A stretch of DNA of 21,703 bases from S15-B10 sp045569115 (GTDB taxonomy: Bacteria; Fidelibacterota; Marinisomatia; Marinisomatales; S15-B10). Location: contig JBJKZS010000105.1 in assembly GCA_045569115.1 (NCBI GenBank), positions 1 to 21,703 of the forward strand. Reading direction: 5' to 3'. The position numbers and the translations under genes were made by a program. Under the pieces are notes generated by a model that saw only the letters and a list, made by a program, of their open reading frames with translations, was not told where the DNA came from and did not search any database. Below, piece after piece: positions 7,910 to 16,152 of the stretch (positions within the stretch are counted from its first letter, which is position 1; each line of letters starts with the position of its first letter).

Positions 7910-8737
7910 TTAATTAATTACATTTATTGGCTTAATAAACTTTAGAGTATACCTATCACTTTCTCCTATCAATTTGAGCTGTCTCTGTTTTGATTTAATT
8001 GTTTTCTTATCTAAACCCTCCTCTGATAAAGTTGGGAGTAAATTCCAAACTCCAATAGGATAATCTTTGGTATCCTTAGGGTTTGCATTTATCTGCGAAG
8101 AAGCTAAATAAACAAAACCAACTGCTTCCGCATCTTTAATCATACAAGGTTCACAACTATAACCTTTTTCATCTATAATTGAATTACTTCGATGATCGGT
8201 TACTCCTAAGATTCCACCTGGTTTGAGAGTTTTATAAATCGAACGAAGTTTTTCAAATTCAGAGTTTCCAATCCAATTATGATAATTCCGAAAGGTTAAA
8301 ACCATATCCGCTGATTCTTCGTCTCCGTAAACAGAACCCGTCATAGGTACCATGATTACATTCCCATATAAATCTTTATTTGATGTTAGTTTTTTTTCTT
8401 CATTCTGGTATCTTTCTCGAGTGCGCTCATTATCAGACCCTTCATCAAAAGTTGCACTAATGTATTGACCTTTATTTTTTAAAAATGGTGCTAATATCTC
8501 TTGATACCAACCTCCTCCTGGATAAATTTCTACAACAGTCATAGTATTCTTAATCCCAAAAAACTTAAGTGTTTCCAAGGGGTGCCTATATTGGTCTCTA
8601 GCCTTATTTTCTTTAGATCTATGCTTACTATCAATAATCTCTTCTAAAGTTTGGCTATAAGAAAATTGAAAGGTTATAATAATAAGCACACAAGAAAGGG
8701 TGATACCCTTTATTAGAGATATATAATCAATTTTCAT
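7910..8737 (-). CDS. Exported class I SAM methyltransferase-like protein
   Basis: A 275-residue protein resembling the predicted methyltransferases of COG4798. Residues 1-29 form a signal peptide (hydrophobic 12-26, possible cleavage near YSQ). Motif I is VVEIYPGGGWYQEILAP (68-84), and the Rossmann core continues through MVLTFRNYHNW and TLKPGGILGVTDHR. These fit a SAM-binding fold, but substrate and activity are unknown, and SAM is not normally periplasmic, so a changed function is possible. The start has AAGGA seven to eleven bases upstream. It is the last gene of the minus-strand arm, 39 bases after dhaL, so it may be co-transcribed with the sugar genes without sharing their pathway. Confidence 0.8.
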   Translation of the reverse strand: MKIDYISLIKGITLSCVLIIITFQFSYSQTLEEIIDSKHRSKENKARDQYRHPLETLKFFGIKNTMTVVEIYPGGGWYQEILAPFLKNKGQYISATFDEGSDNERTRERYQNEEKKLTSNKDLYGNVIMVPMTGSVYGDEESADMVLTFRNYHNWIGNSEFEKLRSIYKTLKPGGILGVTDHRSNSIIDEKGYSCEPCMIKDAEAVGFVYLASSQINANPKDTKDYPIGVWNLLPTLSEEGLDKKTIKSKQRQLKLIGESDRYTLKFIKPINVIN

Positions 8738-8776
8738 TTGTTCTTCCTTAATTATGAAATATGCATTACAGTTAAA

Positions 8777-9403
8777 TTAGTTATTATTTATATAATCACT
8801 TGCCGCTTTAAGTATTACCCATAAAGAAAGAGCTCCAGGATCAGGATGTCCAATAGATCTCTCCCCTAGAGTAGTTGCTCTTCCTATTTTTGCAGTCATT
8901 TTCTTGGTATTTTCCACACCCATTTTTGCACTTTCTTCAACAGACATAAAAGCTTCTTTCAATGGTTTATTAACAGCTTCTTTCGCCGCATCTCTTGCTG
9001 GAATTAAAGCATCTAACATAGTTTTATCTCCAGACTTTGCTTTACTAATTACACCTATCCCATCATATCCTCCATTCAAAAAAGAGAATAAAGATGAACT
9101 GTCTAGATTATTACAATCGCCAATTGCATCAGCACCTTTTATAAATAACATTCCAAAAATTGGTCCTGACGCTCCACCCATTGATGAAATTAAAGCATGA
9201 CCTGAGGTTTGAAAAATATTGCCTATAGTTAATGGATTTGTTTCAAGTAACTTTTTTTTTACTTCAGAAAATCCACGCTTCATACCCAAACCGTGATCTC
9301 CATCACCAATGGAACGATCCGCCTCAGAAAGTAATTCTTCATTTCTAATTACTTCGTCCGCCACAAATATCATCATACCATTTACGACTTGGTAGTCGAC
9401 CAT
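8777..9403 (-). CDS. dhaL: Dihydroxyacetone kinase subunit DhaL (ATP-binding)
   Basis: The nucleotide-binding subunit of a dihydroxyacetone-type kinase, 208 residues from the chosen start. The frame is open from an ATG at 9451, but that stretch overlaps the end of dhaK. The ATG at 9403 gives the usual DhaL N-terminus and leaves five bases after the dhaK stop. The Mg-binding aspartates are present in SEADRSIGDGDHG (D29, D34, D36), followed by SSMGGASGPIFG and the late GERSIGHPDPGA segment. All look intact. DhaL carries ATP/ADP; in PTS-type systems it is recharged by DhaM, whereas in the ATP-type it works as a true ATP kinase. No dhaM is present in the window, so ATP use is the simpler guess. 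The product would be phosphorylated dihydroxyacetone or a related ketose such as erythrulose. Confidence 0.9.
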   Translation of the reverse strand: MVDYQVVNGMMIFVADEVIRNEELLSEADRSIGDGDHGLGMKRGFSEVKKKLLETNPLTIGNIFQTSGHALISSMGGASGPIFGMLFIKGADAIGDCNNLDSSSLFSFLNGGYDGIGVISKAKSGDKTMLDALIPARDAAKEAVNKPLKEAFMSVEESAKMGVENTKKMTAKIGRATTLGERSIGHPDPGALSLWVILKAASDYINNN

Positions 9404-9408
9404 AATAA

Positions 9409-9603
9409 TTAAAGTTTTGTATAACCTAGCGATGAGCAGGGCATGTCCCAATATTTCTTTAGGTCAGTATCAAGCTTTGTAATACTAATTGATACACCCG
9501 CCATTTCTTGACATGTTACCTTTGGTCCAACAATAATATCATAGAGTTTTAATTCCCATCTTAGACAATATTTCTTTAACCTTTTTTCAAAACAATTAAG
9601 CAT
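9409..9603 (-). pseudogene. dhaK: C-terminal fragment of frameshifted dhaK
   Basis: This frame opens with an ATG by chance, but it encodes the end of DhaK, not a separate protein. From LYDIIVGPKVTCQEMAGVSISITKLD onward it matches the family's closing region (VG-x-VTSLEMAG-x-SIS-x-KLD). Its first part (CFEKRLKKYCLRWELK) is out of frame. In a third frame the same bases read KKVKEILSKMGIK, which is the expected link. Removing one A from the A6 run at about 9582-9587 and one A from the A4 run at about 9552-9555 joins everything into a 333-residue DhaK of normal length ending at 9409. Either the sequence has two homopolymer errors or the gene is broken. Confidence 0.85.
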
Positions 9604-10412
9604 TCCATTAAAGTGGTAGATCCGAGGCTGTTAATAAATAAAATTATTTCATCATCTGAATCCAACGGAAGATCATCTTTGAATATCAAATCTAACATTA
9701 GAACCGTTAATTTATCAGAGGACATCATTTGTTCAATGGACACCCCAGCTTCTCCATGAATTCCCATACCCAAACCTATTTCATTTTCATTCAATTCAAA
9801 GGTTGGTAGACCAGTTGCTGGTATGGAACCGGGTTTAAGAGCGGCGCCAACTGATCGAGTGTTATCTCTCGCTTTTACAACTATACTTTTTAATTCATCG
9901 AGACTAGTTACAATATTTGATGCGGCACCTGCCAATTTTACGATTGGTAATAATCCAGCGATACCTCGGCGCTTATGTTTTTCATCAGGGGGAGCCGAAG
10001 CAACATCATCCCAAACTAGTACTGTCTCAACTTCTATACCTTCAGATTTAGCTAAATTAGATGCTAGATCAAAATTCAAAACATCGCCCGCATAATTTCC
10101 ATATAAAAACAATACACCCTTTCCCTTATTAATTGCTCGAGCAACTTCAAGGGTAATATTTGGTGGAGGTGCAGCAAAAATATCTCCACAAGATGCACCA
10201 TCAGCTAAGTTTTTACCTACATATCCATGGTAGCTTGGCTCATGGCCACTACCACCTCCTACTAATAATCCAACTTTATCATCTGGGATATAATTTTTCA
10301 CTATGGCCCCTGGAGAGATTAATTTAATTGAACCATTATAGTAATCAACCAGACCATCTAATAAATCAGCTGCAACACTGTTAGGATCATTTATTATTTT
10401 TTTGATGCTCAT
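9576..10412 (-). CDS. dhaK: Dihydroxyacetone kinase subunit DhaK (main part, frameshifted)
   Basis: The substrate-binding subunit of a dihydroxyacetone-type kinase. This 278-residue frame has the opening MSIKKIINDPNSV, the GGGSGHEPSYHGYVG loop with His57, Asp110 in NYAGDVLNF, and His219 in GLGMGIHGEAGV. These correspond to the E. coli residues His56, Asp109 and His218, the last of which binds the ketose covalently. The frame stops at KKG after MECLIVL, about 55 residues short of the family's ~330. The missing end is found just downstream in other frames (9409-9603). All catalytic residues are in the intact part, but the lost C-terminal part belongs to the fold. The start has GAGG about 12 bases upstream. 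It lies 79 bases after the TIM-barrel gene and is followed by dhaL. Confidence 0.88.
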   Translation of the reverse strand: MSIKKIINDPNSVAADLLDGLVDYYNGSIKLISPGAIVKNYIPDDKVGLLVGGGSGHEPSYHGYVGKNLADGASCGDIFAAPPPNITLEVARAINKGKGVLFLYGNYAGDVLNFDLASNLAKSEGIEVETVLVWDDVASAPPDEKHKRRGIAGLLPIVKLAGAASNIVTSLDELKSIVVKARDNTRSVGAALKPGSIPATGLPTFELNENEIGLGMGIHGEAGVSIEQMMSSDKLTVLMLDLIFKDDLPLDSDDEIILFINSLGSTTLMECLIVLKKG

Positions 10413-10491
10413 TTTAAAAAAACCTCACAATGTTTTTTTCACAAACCTTGTTTATTTCTGAAATCAAGCAGAATCTAATTCAATCAGTAAA

Positions 10492-11310
10492 TTAAGAAAT
10501 TATAGGAATCAATTTTTCTTTACAGTATTTACTGTCATGAAGTGTAACACCATCAGGATCTTCAATTGCGGCATCTGCTTCATCCTCACACAAAATCCAG
10601 CCTTGAAAATCCTGCTCTACTAACCATCTAGTAATTCCTTCAAAATCAATCTCTCCTTCACCCATCAAGGACCATTCTGGATTACCATCCCAATCCTTAT
10701 AATGGATGTGATTGATTAATGAACTAAACTCTTTCATTTTAGAAAGAACATCCATTTCACCATTTCGAATATGTCCTACATCAGGTGTCCAACCAGTTAC
10801 GCTTGAATCTAAACCATTTAATATTATATCATAATCTTCTGCTGTACGATTAGTAGAAGTTTCTGGTGAGTTTGGATGGAAGGAAGCATTAATTCCTGCA
10901 TCAGATGCTCTTTTAGATACAGCATTCACATTCTCAACTAAATTAAGTCTTCTCTGAACAATTTCATCACGATTAGTTGGTAGTTGGACAGTACATAAAA
11001 GAGCTCCAGGAAAATGCCGGAGAAGTGCAATTACATCATCAGCTTCTTTTGTCTCCTGTTCTGTTTCTTGAGGATGATTCCATTCAAGGCATAAAGCAAC
11101 TCCAGCTAGTTTAATGTTATGCTCATCTAATTTTTCAGATAACCTTACTGGATCAAACAAATCACCCATCCAAAAGTGCATTGGCTCAACACCACTAAAA
11201 CCACATTGAGATATAATCTCTATCATATGACCTAATTGATTCTCATAGGCTTTTCCTGTTTCTTTCATAAACCAAGTATAAACTTCCGCACCTAAGGATA
11301 TTTTACTCAT
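10492..11310 (-). CDS. Sugar phosphate isomerase/epimerase-like TIM-barrel protein
   Basis: A 272-residue cytosolic protein of the xylose-isomerase-like TIM-barrel family (AP endonuclease family 2 fold). Probable metal-site residues sit at the strand ends: Glu42 in GVEPMHFW, His145 in SFHPNSPET, Asp177 and His180 in PDVGHIRNGE, His203 in NHIHYKDWDG, and Glu242 in ILCEDEAD. MGEGEIDFEGI (216-226) is the usual closing helix start of the family. Members include ketose epimerases, inosose dehydratases, hydroxypyruvate isomerases and 3-keto-glycoside lyases, so the exact reaction cannot be read from the sequence. A GAGGAATTTAAA leader gives a clear SD. It lies 27 bases after the next TIM-barrel gene and ahead of dhaK, suggesting it supplies the ketose that the kinase phosphorylates. 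Confidence 0.86.
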   Translation of the reverse strand: MSKISLGAEVYTWFMKETGKAYENQLGHMIEIISQCGFSGVEPMHFWMGDLFDPVRLSEKLDEHNIKLAGVALCLEWNHPQETEQETKEADDVIALLRHFPGALLCTVQLPTNRDEIVQRRLNLVENVNAVSKRASDAGINASFHPNSPETSTNRTAEDYDIILNGLDSSVTGWTPDVGHIRNGEMDVLSKMKEFSSLINHIHYKDWDGNPEWSLMGEGEIDFEGITRWLVEQDFQGWILCEDEADAAIEDPDGVTLHDSKYCKEKLIPIIS

Positions 11311-11337
11311 TTTAAATTCCTCGTTTCTTTGTAATAA

Positions 11338-12381
11338 TTAGTCACTCCATCCATGTACTTCTTGCACAGATATCATAGTTTCTAAAATAGTATCCCATGT
11401 TTGTTGCTGGTTAAGAATGTCATTGGGAAACATGCAACCATCCCAACAAATATGTTTTATATCTTTTCGTTTGTTTCCAGCCGCATCATATAACCAAAAA
11501 CCAGCCGCATAAGGAATATCTAGCTTTCCATTAGGGTCATCAGCCAAGCAATGTTTTCCTGTCTTATCATGTGAACCCATTCCTTTTACTGTCCCATCAT
11601 TTTGTGCGATATGGAGATCAATGGTCCATGGTTTGAGAGCATCTGTCATAGTTGTATAGGCCTCACTAAATACTTCTTTATCATCCCATGAAAAATTTTC
11701 AGGTAGAATGCGATGATCCTCTTGATTATAGCCTAGTAGATAAAGCATTGAATGAGCTAAATCTGCTTGAAAGCCCAGAACACCTTCTGAATCTGCTTCA
11801 TCAAGGGTTCTTAACATCCATTTCCAACTATGCATCCCCCCCCAGCATATTTCACCCTCAGCTGCTAGCTTTTCTCCATGGTCCTGAGCGATTTCAGCGG
11901 CATTTTTAAAAGTGTTACCAATGAGCTTAGTGTTTTCTGAGGGATTCTTACTCCAAGTTTCAACATCAGTTGCTGAATCTATTCTGACAATACCATAAGG
12001 CCTCACCCCTAGGTCTCGGAGTTTCCCAGCTATAATGCATGCTTTACGGACTTGCTCTAAGAATTGTTTTCTTTCACTTTCTCCTCCCATTGCTGATCCA
12101 CCACCCGTTTCTGTCCAGACTGGTGCAACAAGAGAACCAGCAACGAGATTGTGACCTTTAAGTTTATCAGCTAGTTCTTTCAAATCATCATCACTTGAAT
12201 CAATTGATACATGGGGATCTGAAATGAACAGATCAATGCCATCAAATTTTCGATCTCCAAAAGAAGCATTCGCGGTGAATTGAATCATTTTATCCAAGGA
12301 AAAAAATGGTTCGTCATCAGATCCTTTTCCAACGACACCAGGCCAAGCAGCATTATGTAATCTTGGGAAATTATTACTCAT
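11338..12381 (-). CDS. Xylose-isomerase-like TIM-barrel protein (long form)
   Basis: A 347-residue protein without a signal peptide, related to sugar isomerase TIM barrels but longer than the common ~270-residue type. Visible elements are DGIDLFISDPHV (48-58), VAPVWTETGGGSAMGG (86-100), the acid pair in AAEGEICWGG (Glu175, Glu177), FQADLAH (Asp207, His210), WTIDLHIAQNDG (His257), GSHDKTGKH (His271) and the late HICWDGCMFP segment with Asp314. These fit a divalent-metal barrel site. The substrate is unknown; a sugar, keto sugar or inosose is likely. It is the first gene of the minus-strand arm, with a GGGGTT SD-like stretch before the ATG, and is divergent from the cytochrome gene across 86 bases. 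Confidence 0.78.
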   Translation of the reverse strand: MSNNFPRLHNAAWPGVVGKGSDDEPFFSLDKMIQFTANASFGDRKFDGIDLFISDPHVSIDSSDDDLKELADKLKGHNLVAGSLVAPVWTETGGGSAMGGESERKQFLEQVRKACIIAGKLRDLGVRPYGIVRIDSATDVETWSKNPSENTKLIGNTFKNAAEIAQDHGEKLAAEGEICWGGMHSWKWMLRTLDEADSEGVLGFQADLAHSMLYLLGYNQEDHRILPENFSWDDKEVFSEAYTTMTDALKPWTIDLHIAQNDGTVKGMGSHDKTGKHCLADDPNGKLDIPYAAGFWLYDAAGNKRKDIKHICWDGCMFPNDILNQQQTWDTILETMISVQEVHGWSD

Positions 12382-12417
12382 GTTAACCCCATTTCTATGT
12401 TATTGTTTAAGCTGTGT

Positions 12418-12430
12418 ACTTAATTTAAGT
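12418..12430. promoter_or_regulatory. Candidate operator palindrome in the divergent promoter
   Basis: The 86-bp gap between the two divergent arms contains ACTTAA-T-TTAAGT, a perfect 6+1+6 inverted repeat. The half-site TTTAAG recurs at 12406-12411, 18 bases before its copy at 12424-12429. A TAATTAATTA palindrome follows at 12438-12447. A site here could control both arms, but AT-rich palindromes also arise by chance and no regulator gene is in the window. No convincing -35/-10 pair was found. Confidence 0.3.
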
Positions 12431-12467
12431 GAGTGGGTAATTAATTAATAGACTTACTAATTCACAA

Positions 12468-12905
12468 ATGAAAAATCAGATTTATCTCATATCTATTCTA
12501 TTCAATTTAGCTTTGGGAAATAACAACCCTAAAGAACTCATAAACAATTCTATTTCCTCTGATTTTTGGGTTCGCAGAACAGTTCTTGACGAAAAGCCTC
12601 GAATGATAACTGTTTCTTTTGGTAATAACCTTTATATGGCCTACGATCTAGCAAACTCTGAATTATATAAAGTATGGTCAGGGGGTGTGATCTGGGAAGG
12701 CGCTGCTATAAATGATATAAAAACTGTTCAGCCTAGAACTTGGGGCATTTCTTATGAACAAGAATTGAAACCGGAATTTTATTGGATGGAGGAAAGTGTT
12801 AGCAATAAAAGGCCCTTGAAAGCATTGTATCAGGGATATGTTCTTGACCATGAAAAAATTGTCTTTAAATATGTTGTAACATTAAGCAGTGGAGAGCTAG
12901 TTTGA
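12468..12905 (+). CDS. N-terminal part of frameshifted c-type cytochrome/beta-propeller protein
   Basis: A 145-residue frame beginning with a signal peptide (MKNQIYLISILFNLALG), then a segment (FWVRRTVLDEKPRMITVSFGNNLYMAYDLANS) typical of the opening domain of large exported cytochrome c/dehydrogenase-like proteins. The frame ends at TGA 12903-12905 after SSGELV. The next frame continues without a break as EIHEQPVIELKDDTIQL and runs on to the CxxCH motif, so this is the front of one 784-residue protein. A TAG at 12898 in the other frame confines the shift to bases 12900-12903, corrected by removing one base of the GTTT. Local context GGAGAG-CTA-GTT-TGA resembles a +1 recoding site. It is the first gene of the plus-strand arm. 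Confidence 0.85.
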   Translation: MKNQIYLISILFNLALGNNNPKELINNSISSDFWVRRTVLDEKPRMITVSFGNNLYMAYDLANSELYKVWSGGVIWEGAAINDIKTVQPRTWGISYEQELKPEFYWMEESVSNKRPLKALYQGYVLDHEKIVFKYVVTLSSGELV

Positions 12906-12930
12906 GATTCATGAACAACCAGTAATTGAA

Positions 12931-14823
12931 TTGAAAGATGATACTATTCAATTAACTCGAAAATTTTTCACCACCGATTTACCCAATGGATTCAGTTTAT
13001 ATTGTGAGGGGATTAAATTACAATCAGGAAGTTATACCGTATGGTCAAAGATATTTAACAAGTCCTCGATCTCTAATAAACCTGAATATACTGAAGCAAT
13101 AGGTAACTCCGGCTGGGTACCCCCAGCCAAATTGTGGCTAAACCGTAGTGGTTGCAATACATGTCATAATTTTGAAGAGGATAGAATTGGACCCTCATAT
13201 AAAAATGTTGCTCGGAAATATGAAAGAACCACGCATAATATTGAACAACTTACTTCAAGAATAATAAAAGGCAGTTCTGGTTATTGGGGAAAAGCTGTAA
13301 TGATCCCTCATTCAAAAATTTCTCAAGAAGATGTAAAGCGAATGGTTCAATATATCCTCTCTCTTGATAATCAGGACAAAGGAAAAGTAAGTATAACTAC
13401 TCCGTCGGAAATTCTTGAAGATTCTACTGAATTAATAAAACCGGGCTTCGGTAATTCTCTTGATAAAATCCATCCATCTTATAATCTAATTAAAATCCGA
13501 CCTGGTTGGTTCAAACCTAGAGTGGGAGCAATGGATTTTCTTCCTGATGGAAGTTTAGTCATCAGCACTTGGGATTCTGTAGGAGCAGTATATGTATTGA
13601 AAGGAGTGGAAAAGAATAACCCTGATGAAGTAACGATAAAACAAATTGCCTATGGATTACATGAACCTTTGGGATTAAAGGTAGTTGAAGGAAAAATCTT
13701 TGTATTACAGAAACAAGAGTTGACGGAATTAATTGATCATAATGGTGATGAAATTATTGATGAGTATCGAAATATTTGTTCATCCTGGGGAGCTACATCA
13801 GATTTTCATGAATATTCTTATGGCCTTGAATATAAAGACGGAAATTTTTATGCCAACCTAGGACTTGGTATGCGTTTAATGAAGCATGAACTTCAAGATC
13901 CCGATAGAGGTTCAGTAATTAAAATTAGTAGGAAAGGAAAATTTGAAAAAGTAAGTGTTGGTCTTCGACAACCTAATGGGATTGGCTTTGGTACTGATGG
14001 AGAACTATTTATTAGTGAAAATCAGGGACAATGGGTGCCAGCATGTAAGATTATTCATGTAAAAGATGGTGATTTTCATGGTTGTCAATATGGTACAGGG
14101 GATCGATATAAAGGCATGATTCCTACTCCTCCTGCGGTCTGGTTGCCACAAGATGAGATAGGGAATTCTCCAGGAAATCCGATTCTCTTAAAAGATGGTC
14201 CTTATTCTGGGCAAATGATTCATGGTGAAATTACCCATGGTGGACTAAAGCGGGTCTTTCTTGAAAAAGTAAATAATTCATATCAGGGAAGTGTATTTAG
14301 GTTTTCTCAGGGTTTTGAATCTGGTATTAACAGAATAACATATGGTCCTGATGGTGATATTTATTTAGGTGGCGTTGGAATGAACGGAAATTGGTCCTGG
14401 CTAGGAAAACAGTTTGGCTTAGAAAAAATTTCATATAATGGCCAAACAACCTTCGAAATGTTATCTGTACAGGCTCTTTCTGATGGATTATTAATTAATT
14501 TTACTGAACCATTAGAAAAAAAACCTTCTATAAAAATTACGGACTTTAGAATTAGTCACTGGCGATATGAGACGACTTCAAAATATGGAAGTCCAAAGTT
14601 TGATGAAGGAATACTGCCTATTGAGGAAATATATTTATCTAGAGACAGGAAGAAAGTACATGTAAAATTAAATGATCTGAAAAAAGGTCATGTCATTCAT
14701 ATAATGCTTAAGGAAAACATTAAGAGTCTATCCGGAAAATATTTGTGGTCTGGTGAAGCTTGGTATACATTAAATAATATCCCTGAAAAAAGTATTATGA
14801 GATTATTTTGGAAAAAAATATAA
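12931..14823 (+). CDS. c-type cytochrome and sorbosone-dehydrogenase-like beta-propeller (rest of the split gene)
   Basis: This is the larger part of the cytochrome gene; its frame is coding from 12904, and the TTG at 12931 is only a nominal start. Numbered from that TTG, a haem c domain has CNTCH at 75-79 and the probable axial Met124 in VMIPH. About 330 residues of beta-propeller follow, with PGWFKPRVGAMDFLPDGSL, RQPNGIGFGTDGELFISENQG and ITYGPDGDIYLGGVG, as in PQQ-type glucose/sorbosone dehydrogenases and NHL-like sensors. A C-terminal beta-rich part follows the propeller. In such proteins electrons from substrate oxidation pass to the haem in the periplasm. The PQQ requirement and substrate are not shown by the sequence. 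The stop lies 12 bases before the next gene. The split from the N-terminal part is discussed as a finding. Confidence 0.85.
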   Translation: MKDDTIQLTRKFFTTDLPNGFSLYCEGIKLQSGSYTVWSKIFNKSSISNKPEYTEAIGNSGWVPPAKLWLNRSGCNTCHNFEEDRIGPSYKNVARKYERTTHNIEQLTSRIIKGSSGYWGKAVMIPHSKISQEDVKRMVQYILSLDNQDKGKVSITTPSEILEDSTELIKPGFGNSLDKIHPSYNLIKIRPGWFKPRVGAMDFLPDGSLVISTWDSVGAVYVLKGVEKNNPDEVTIKQIAYGLHEPLGLKVVEGKIFVLQKQELTELIDHNGDEIIDEYRNICSSWGATSDFHEYSYGLEYKDGNFYANLGLGMRLMKHELQDPDRGSVIKISRKGKFEKVSVGLRQPNGIGFGTDGELFISENQGQWVPACKIIHVKDGDFHGCQYGTGDRYKGMIPTPPAVWLPQDEIGNSPGNPILLKDGPYSGQMIHGEITHGGLKRVFLEKVNNSYQGSVFRFSQGFESGINRITYGPDGDIYLGGVGMNGNWSWLGKQFGLEKISYNGQTTFEMLSVQALSDGLLINFTEPLEKKPSIKITDFRISHWRYETTSKYGSPKFDEGILPIEEIYLSRDRKKVHVKLNDLKKGHVIHIMLKENIKSLSGKYLWSGEAWYTLNNIPEKSIMRLFWKKI

Positions 14824-14835
14824 CTAACTTGAGTT

Positions 14836-16152
14836 ATGATATTACAATCTGAAAATAGTTCCAAAATACAAGTTTCTGGATTTTCTTCTCATTTTGAGTG
14901 TGAACCTTTGATTAAACCGTTTGGGTTTAAAGGGAATATGATTTCTAATGCTTGGCAAGTAGCCGTTATGCTAGAAAGTGACGAAGGTGTTAAGAAGATT
15001 GGGCTTTCGACCCAGAGTGTTCTTTGGTCTGACCCCAGTGTATTTGTAGAACATTCCGAAGATGATGGAAATGCTTTAATGTATTCAATTACACAATACG
15101 CACTTAAGCTCATAAAGGATACTAGCTATAAGGATCCTATTGAATTACTTGAAAATATTTTTGAAGATGTTTTCTCCTACGCAAAAAGAGTAACCGGACA
15201 TAATAACTTAAAAAAAACATTTGTTCTGAATGCTTTAGTTGGTCTTGATAATGCAGCTTGGCTATTGTATGCTGCTAACAATGGGGTCAACACCTTCGAT
15301 GAAATGATTCCATCAATCTACAGGAAAGGATTGCCAGAAAAACATACAAAGGTTGTTAGCATTCCAGTCGTTGGATATGGAACACCAATAGAAGATATCA
15401 TCCAAATGACTAAAGAAGGTTTTTTTGTTATGAAAATAAAGATTGGTTCACCAGGAACTCAATCTGAGATGCTTGAAAAAGATAAAGAATATTTAAAAGC
15501 CATTCATGAAGCAATTGGGAATTTAGAAATACCTCATCTTCCCAATGGAAAGATTCCATATTATTTTGATGCGAATGGACGCTATGAAAATAAAGATATA
15601 ATGATGCGATTTTTAGATTATGCGAAACAAATTGGTGCTATAGATCAAATTGCTGTACTTGAAGAACCTTTTAATGATAATTATCAGGAAAATGTTAAAG
15701 ATATAACTGAAAGAGGTCCTAGAGTTGCAGCTGATGAAAGCTCACACACAGATAAAGATACTCAGTTACGCATAGAACAGGGTTATAACATGATTGCTTT
15801 AAAGGCAATTGCTAAAACACTTAGCATGACTTTAAAAATATCCAATTTAGCCTTTAAAAATAAAATCCCCTGTTTCTGTGCGGATTTAACTGTAAATCCC
15901 ATCCTTGTAGATTGGAATAAATGTATTGCAGCTCGTCTTCCAAGTGTTTCTGGTTTCAATTTAGGTCTTCAAGAAACTAATGGTTGGCAAAATTATAAAC
16001 ACTGGGAAAAAATGTGTACTTATCACCCACTTCCTAATGCTTCTTGGACGAAAACTAGTAATGGCGTTTATGAAACAGATGAATCTTTTTTTGAAGAAAG
16101 CGGGGGGATTTTTCATGCGTCTCCTCACTATGAAGAAATATTTCAGTTATGA
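14836..16152 (+). CDS. Enolase-superfamily (mandelate racemase/muconate lactonizing type) enzyme
   Basis: A 438-residue cytosolic enzyme. The barrel shows the KxK motif (Lys200, Lys202 in MKIKIG) at the end of the second strand. Three metal ligands follow: Asp245 in YYFDANGRY, Glu276 or Glu277 in VLEEPF, and Asp300 in AADES. A further lysine, Lys323 in ALKAIAKT, lies where the muconate-lactonizing subgroup keeps its second base. All chemistry residues are therefore present. Such enzymes abstract a proton next to a carboxylate and then dehydrate, racemise or cycloisomerise. In this setting a sugar-acid dehydratase is the natural guess, though the MLE-like lysine pair also fits racemase or cycloisomerase chemistry. 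Its last four bases overlap the next start (ATGA), implying translational coupling. Confidence 0.85.
   Translation: MILQSENSSKIQVSGFSSHFECEPLIKPFGFKGNMISNAWQVAVMLESDEGVKKIGLSTQSVLWSDPSVFVEHSEDDGNALMYSITQYALKLIKDTSYKDPIELLENIFEDVFSYAKRVTGHNNLKKTFVLNALVGLDNAAWLLYAANNGVNTFDEMIPSIYRKGLPEKHTKVVSIPVVGYGTPIEDIIQMTKEGFFVMKIKIGSPGTQSEMLEKDKEYLKAIHEAIGNLEIPHLPNGKIPYYFDANGRYENKDIMMRFLDYAKQIGAIDQIAVLEEPFNDNYQENVKDITERGPRVAADESSHTDKDTQLRIEQGYNMIALKAIAKTLSMTLKISNLAFKNKIPCFCADLTVNPILVDWNKCIAARLPSVSGFNLGLQETNGWQNYKHWEKMCTYHPLPNASWTKTSNGVYETDESFFEESGGIFHASPHYEEIFQL

Noticed and set aside
8904..9200. 98-residue plus-strand frame inside dhaL
   Set aside because: It is the antisense shadow of a well-conserved gene; the same applies to the other frames lying opposite rmuC, CotH, DUF5916, dhaK and the transporter.
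9404..9451. Upstream ATG start for dhaL
   Set aside because: The extra 16 residues overlap the end of the dhaK coding sequence and do not resemble a DhaL N-terminus; the ATG at 9403 does.
9409..9603. Independent 64-residue protein
   Set aside because: Its conserved part is the C-terminus of DhaK in a shifted frame; the ATG is accidental.
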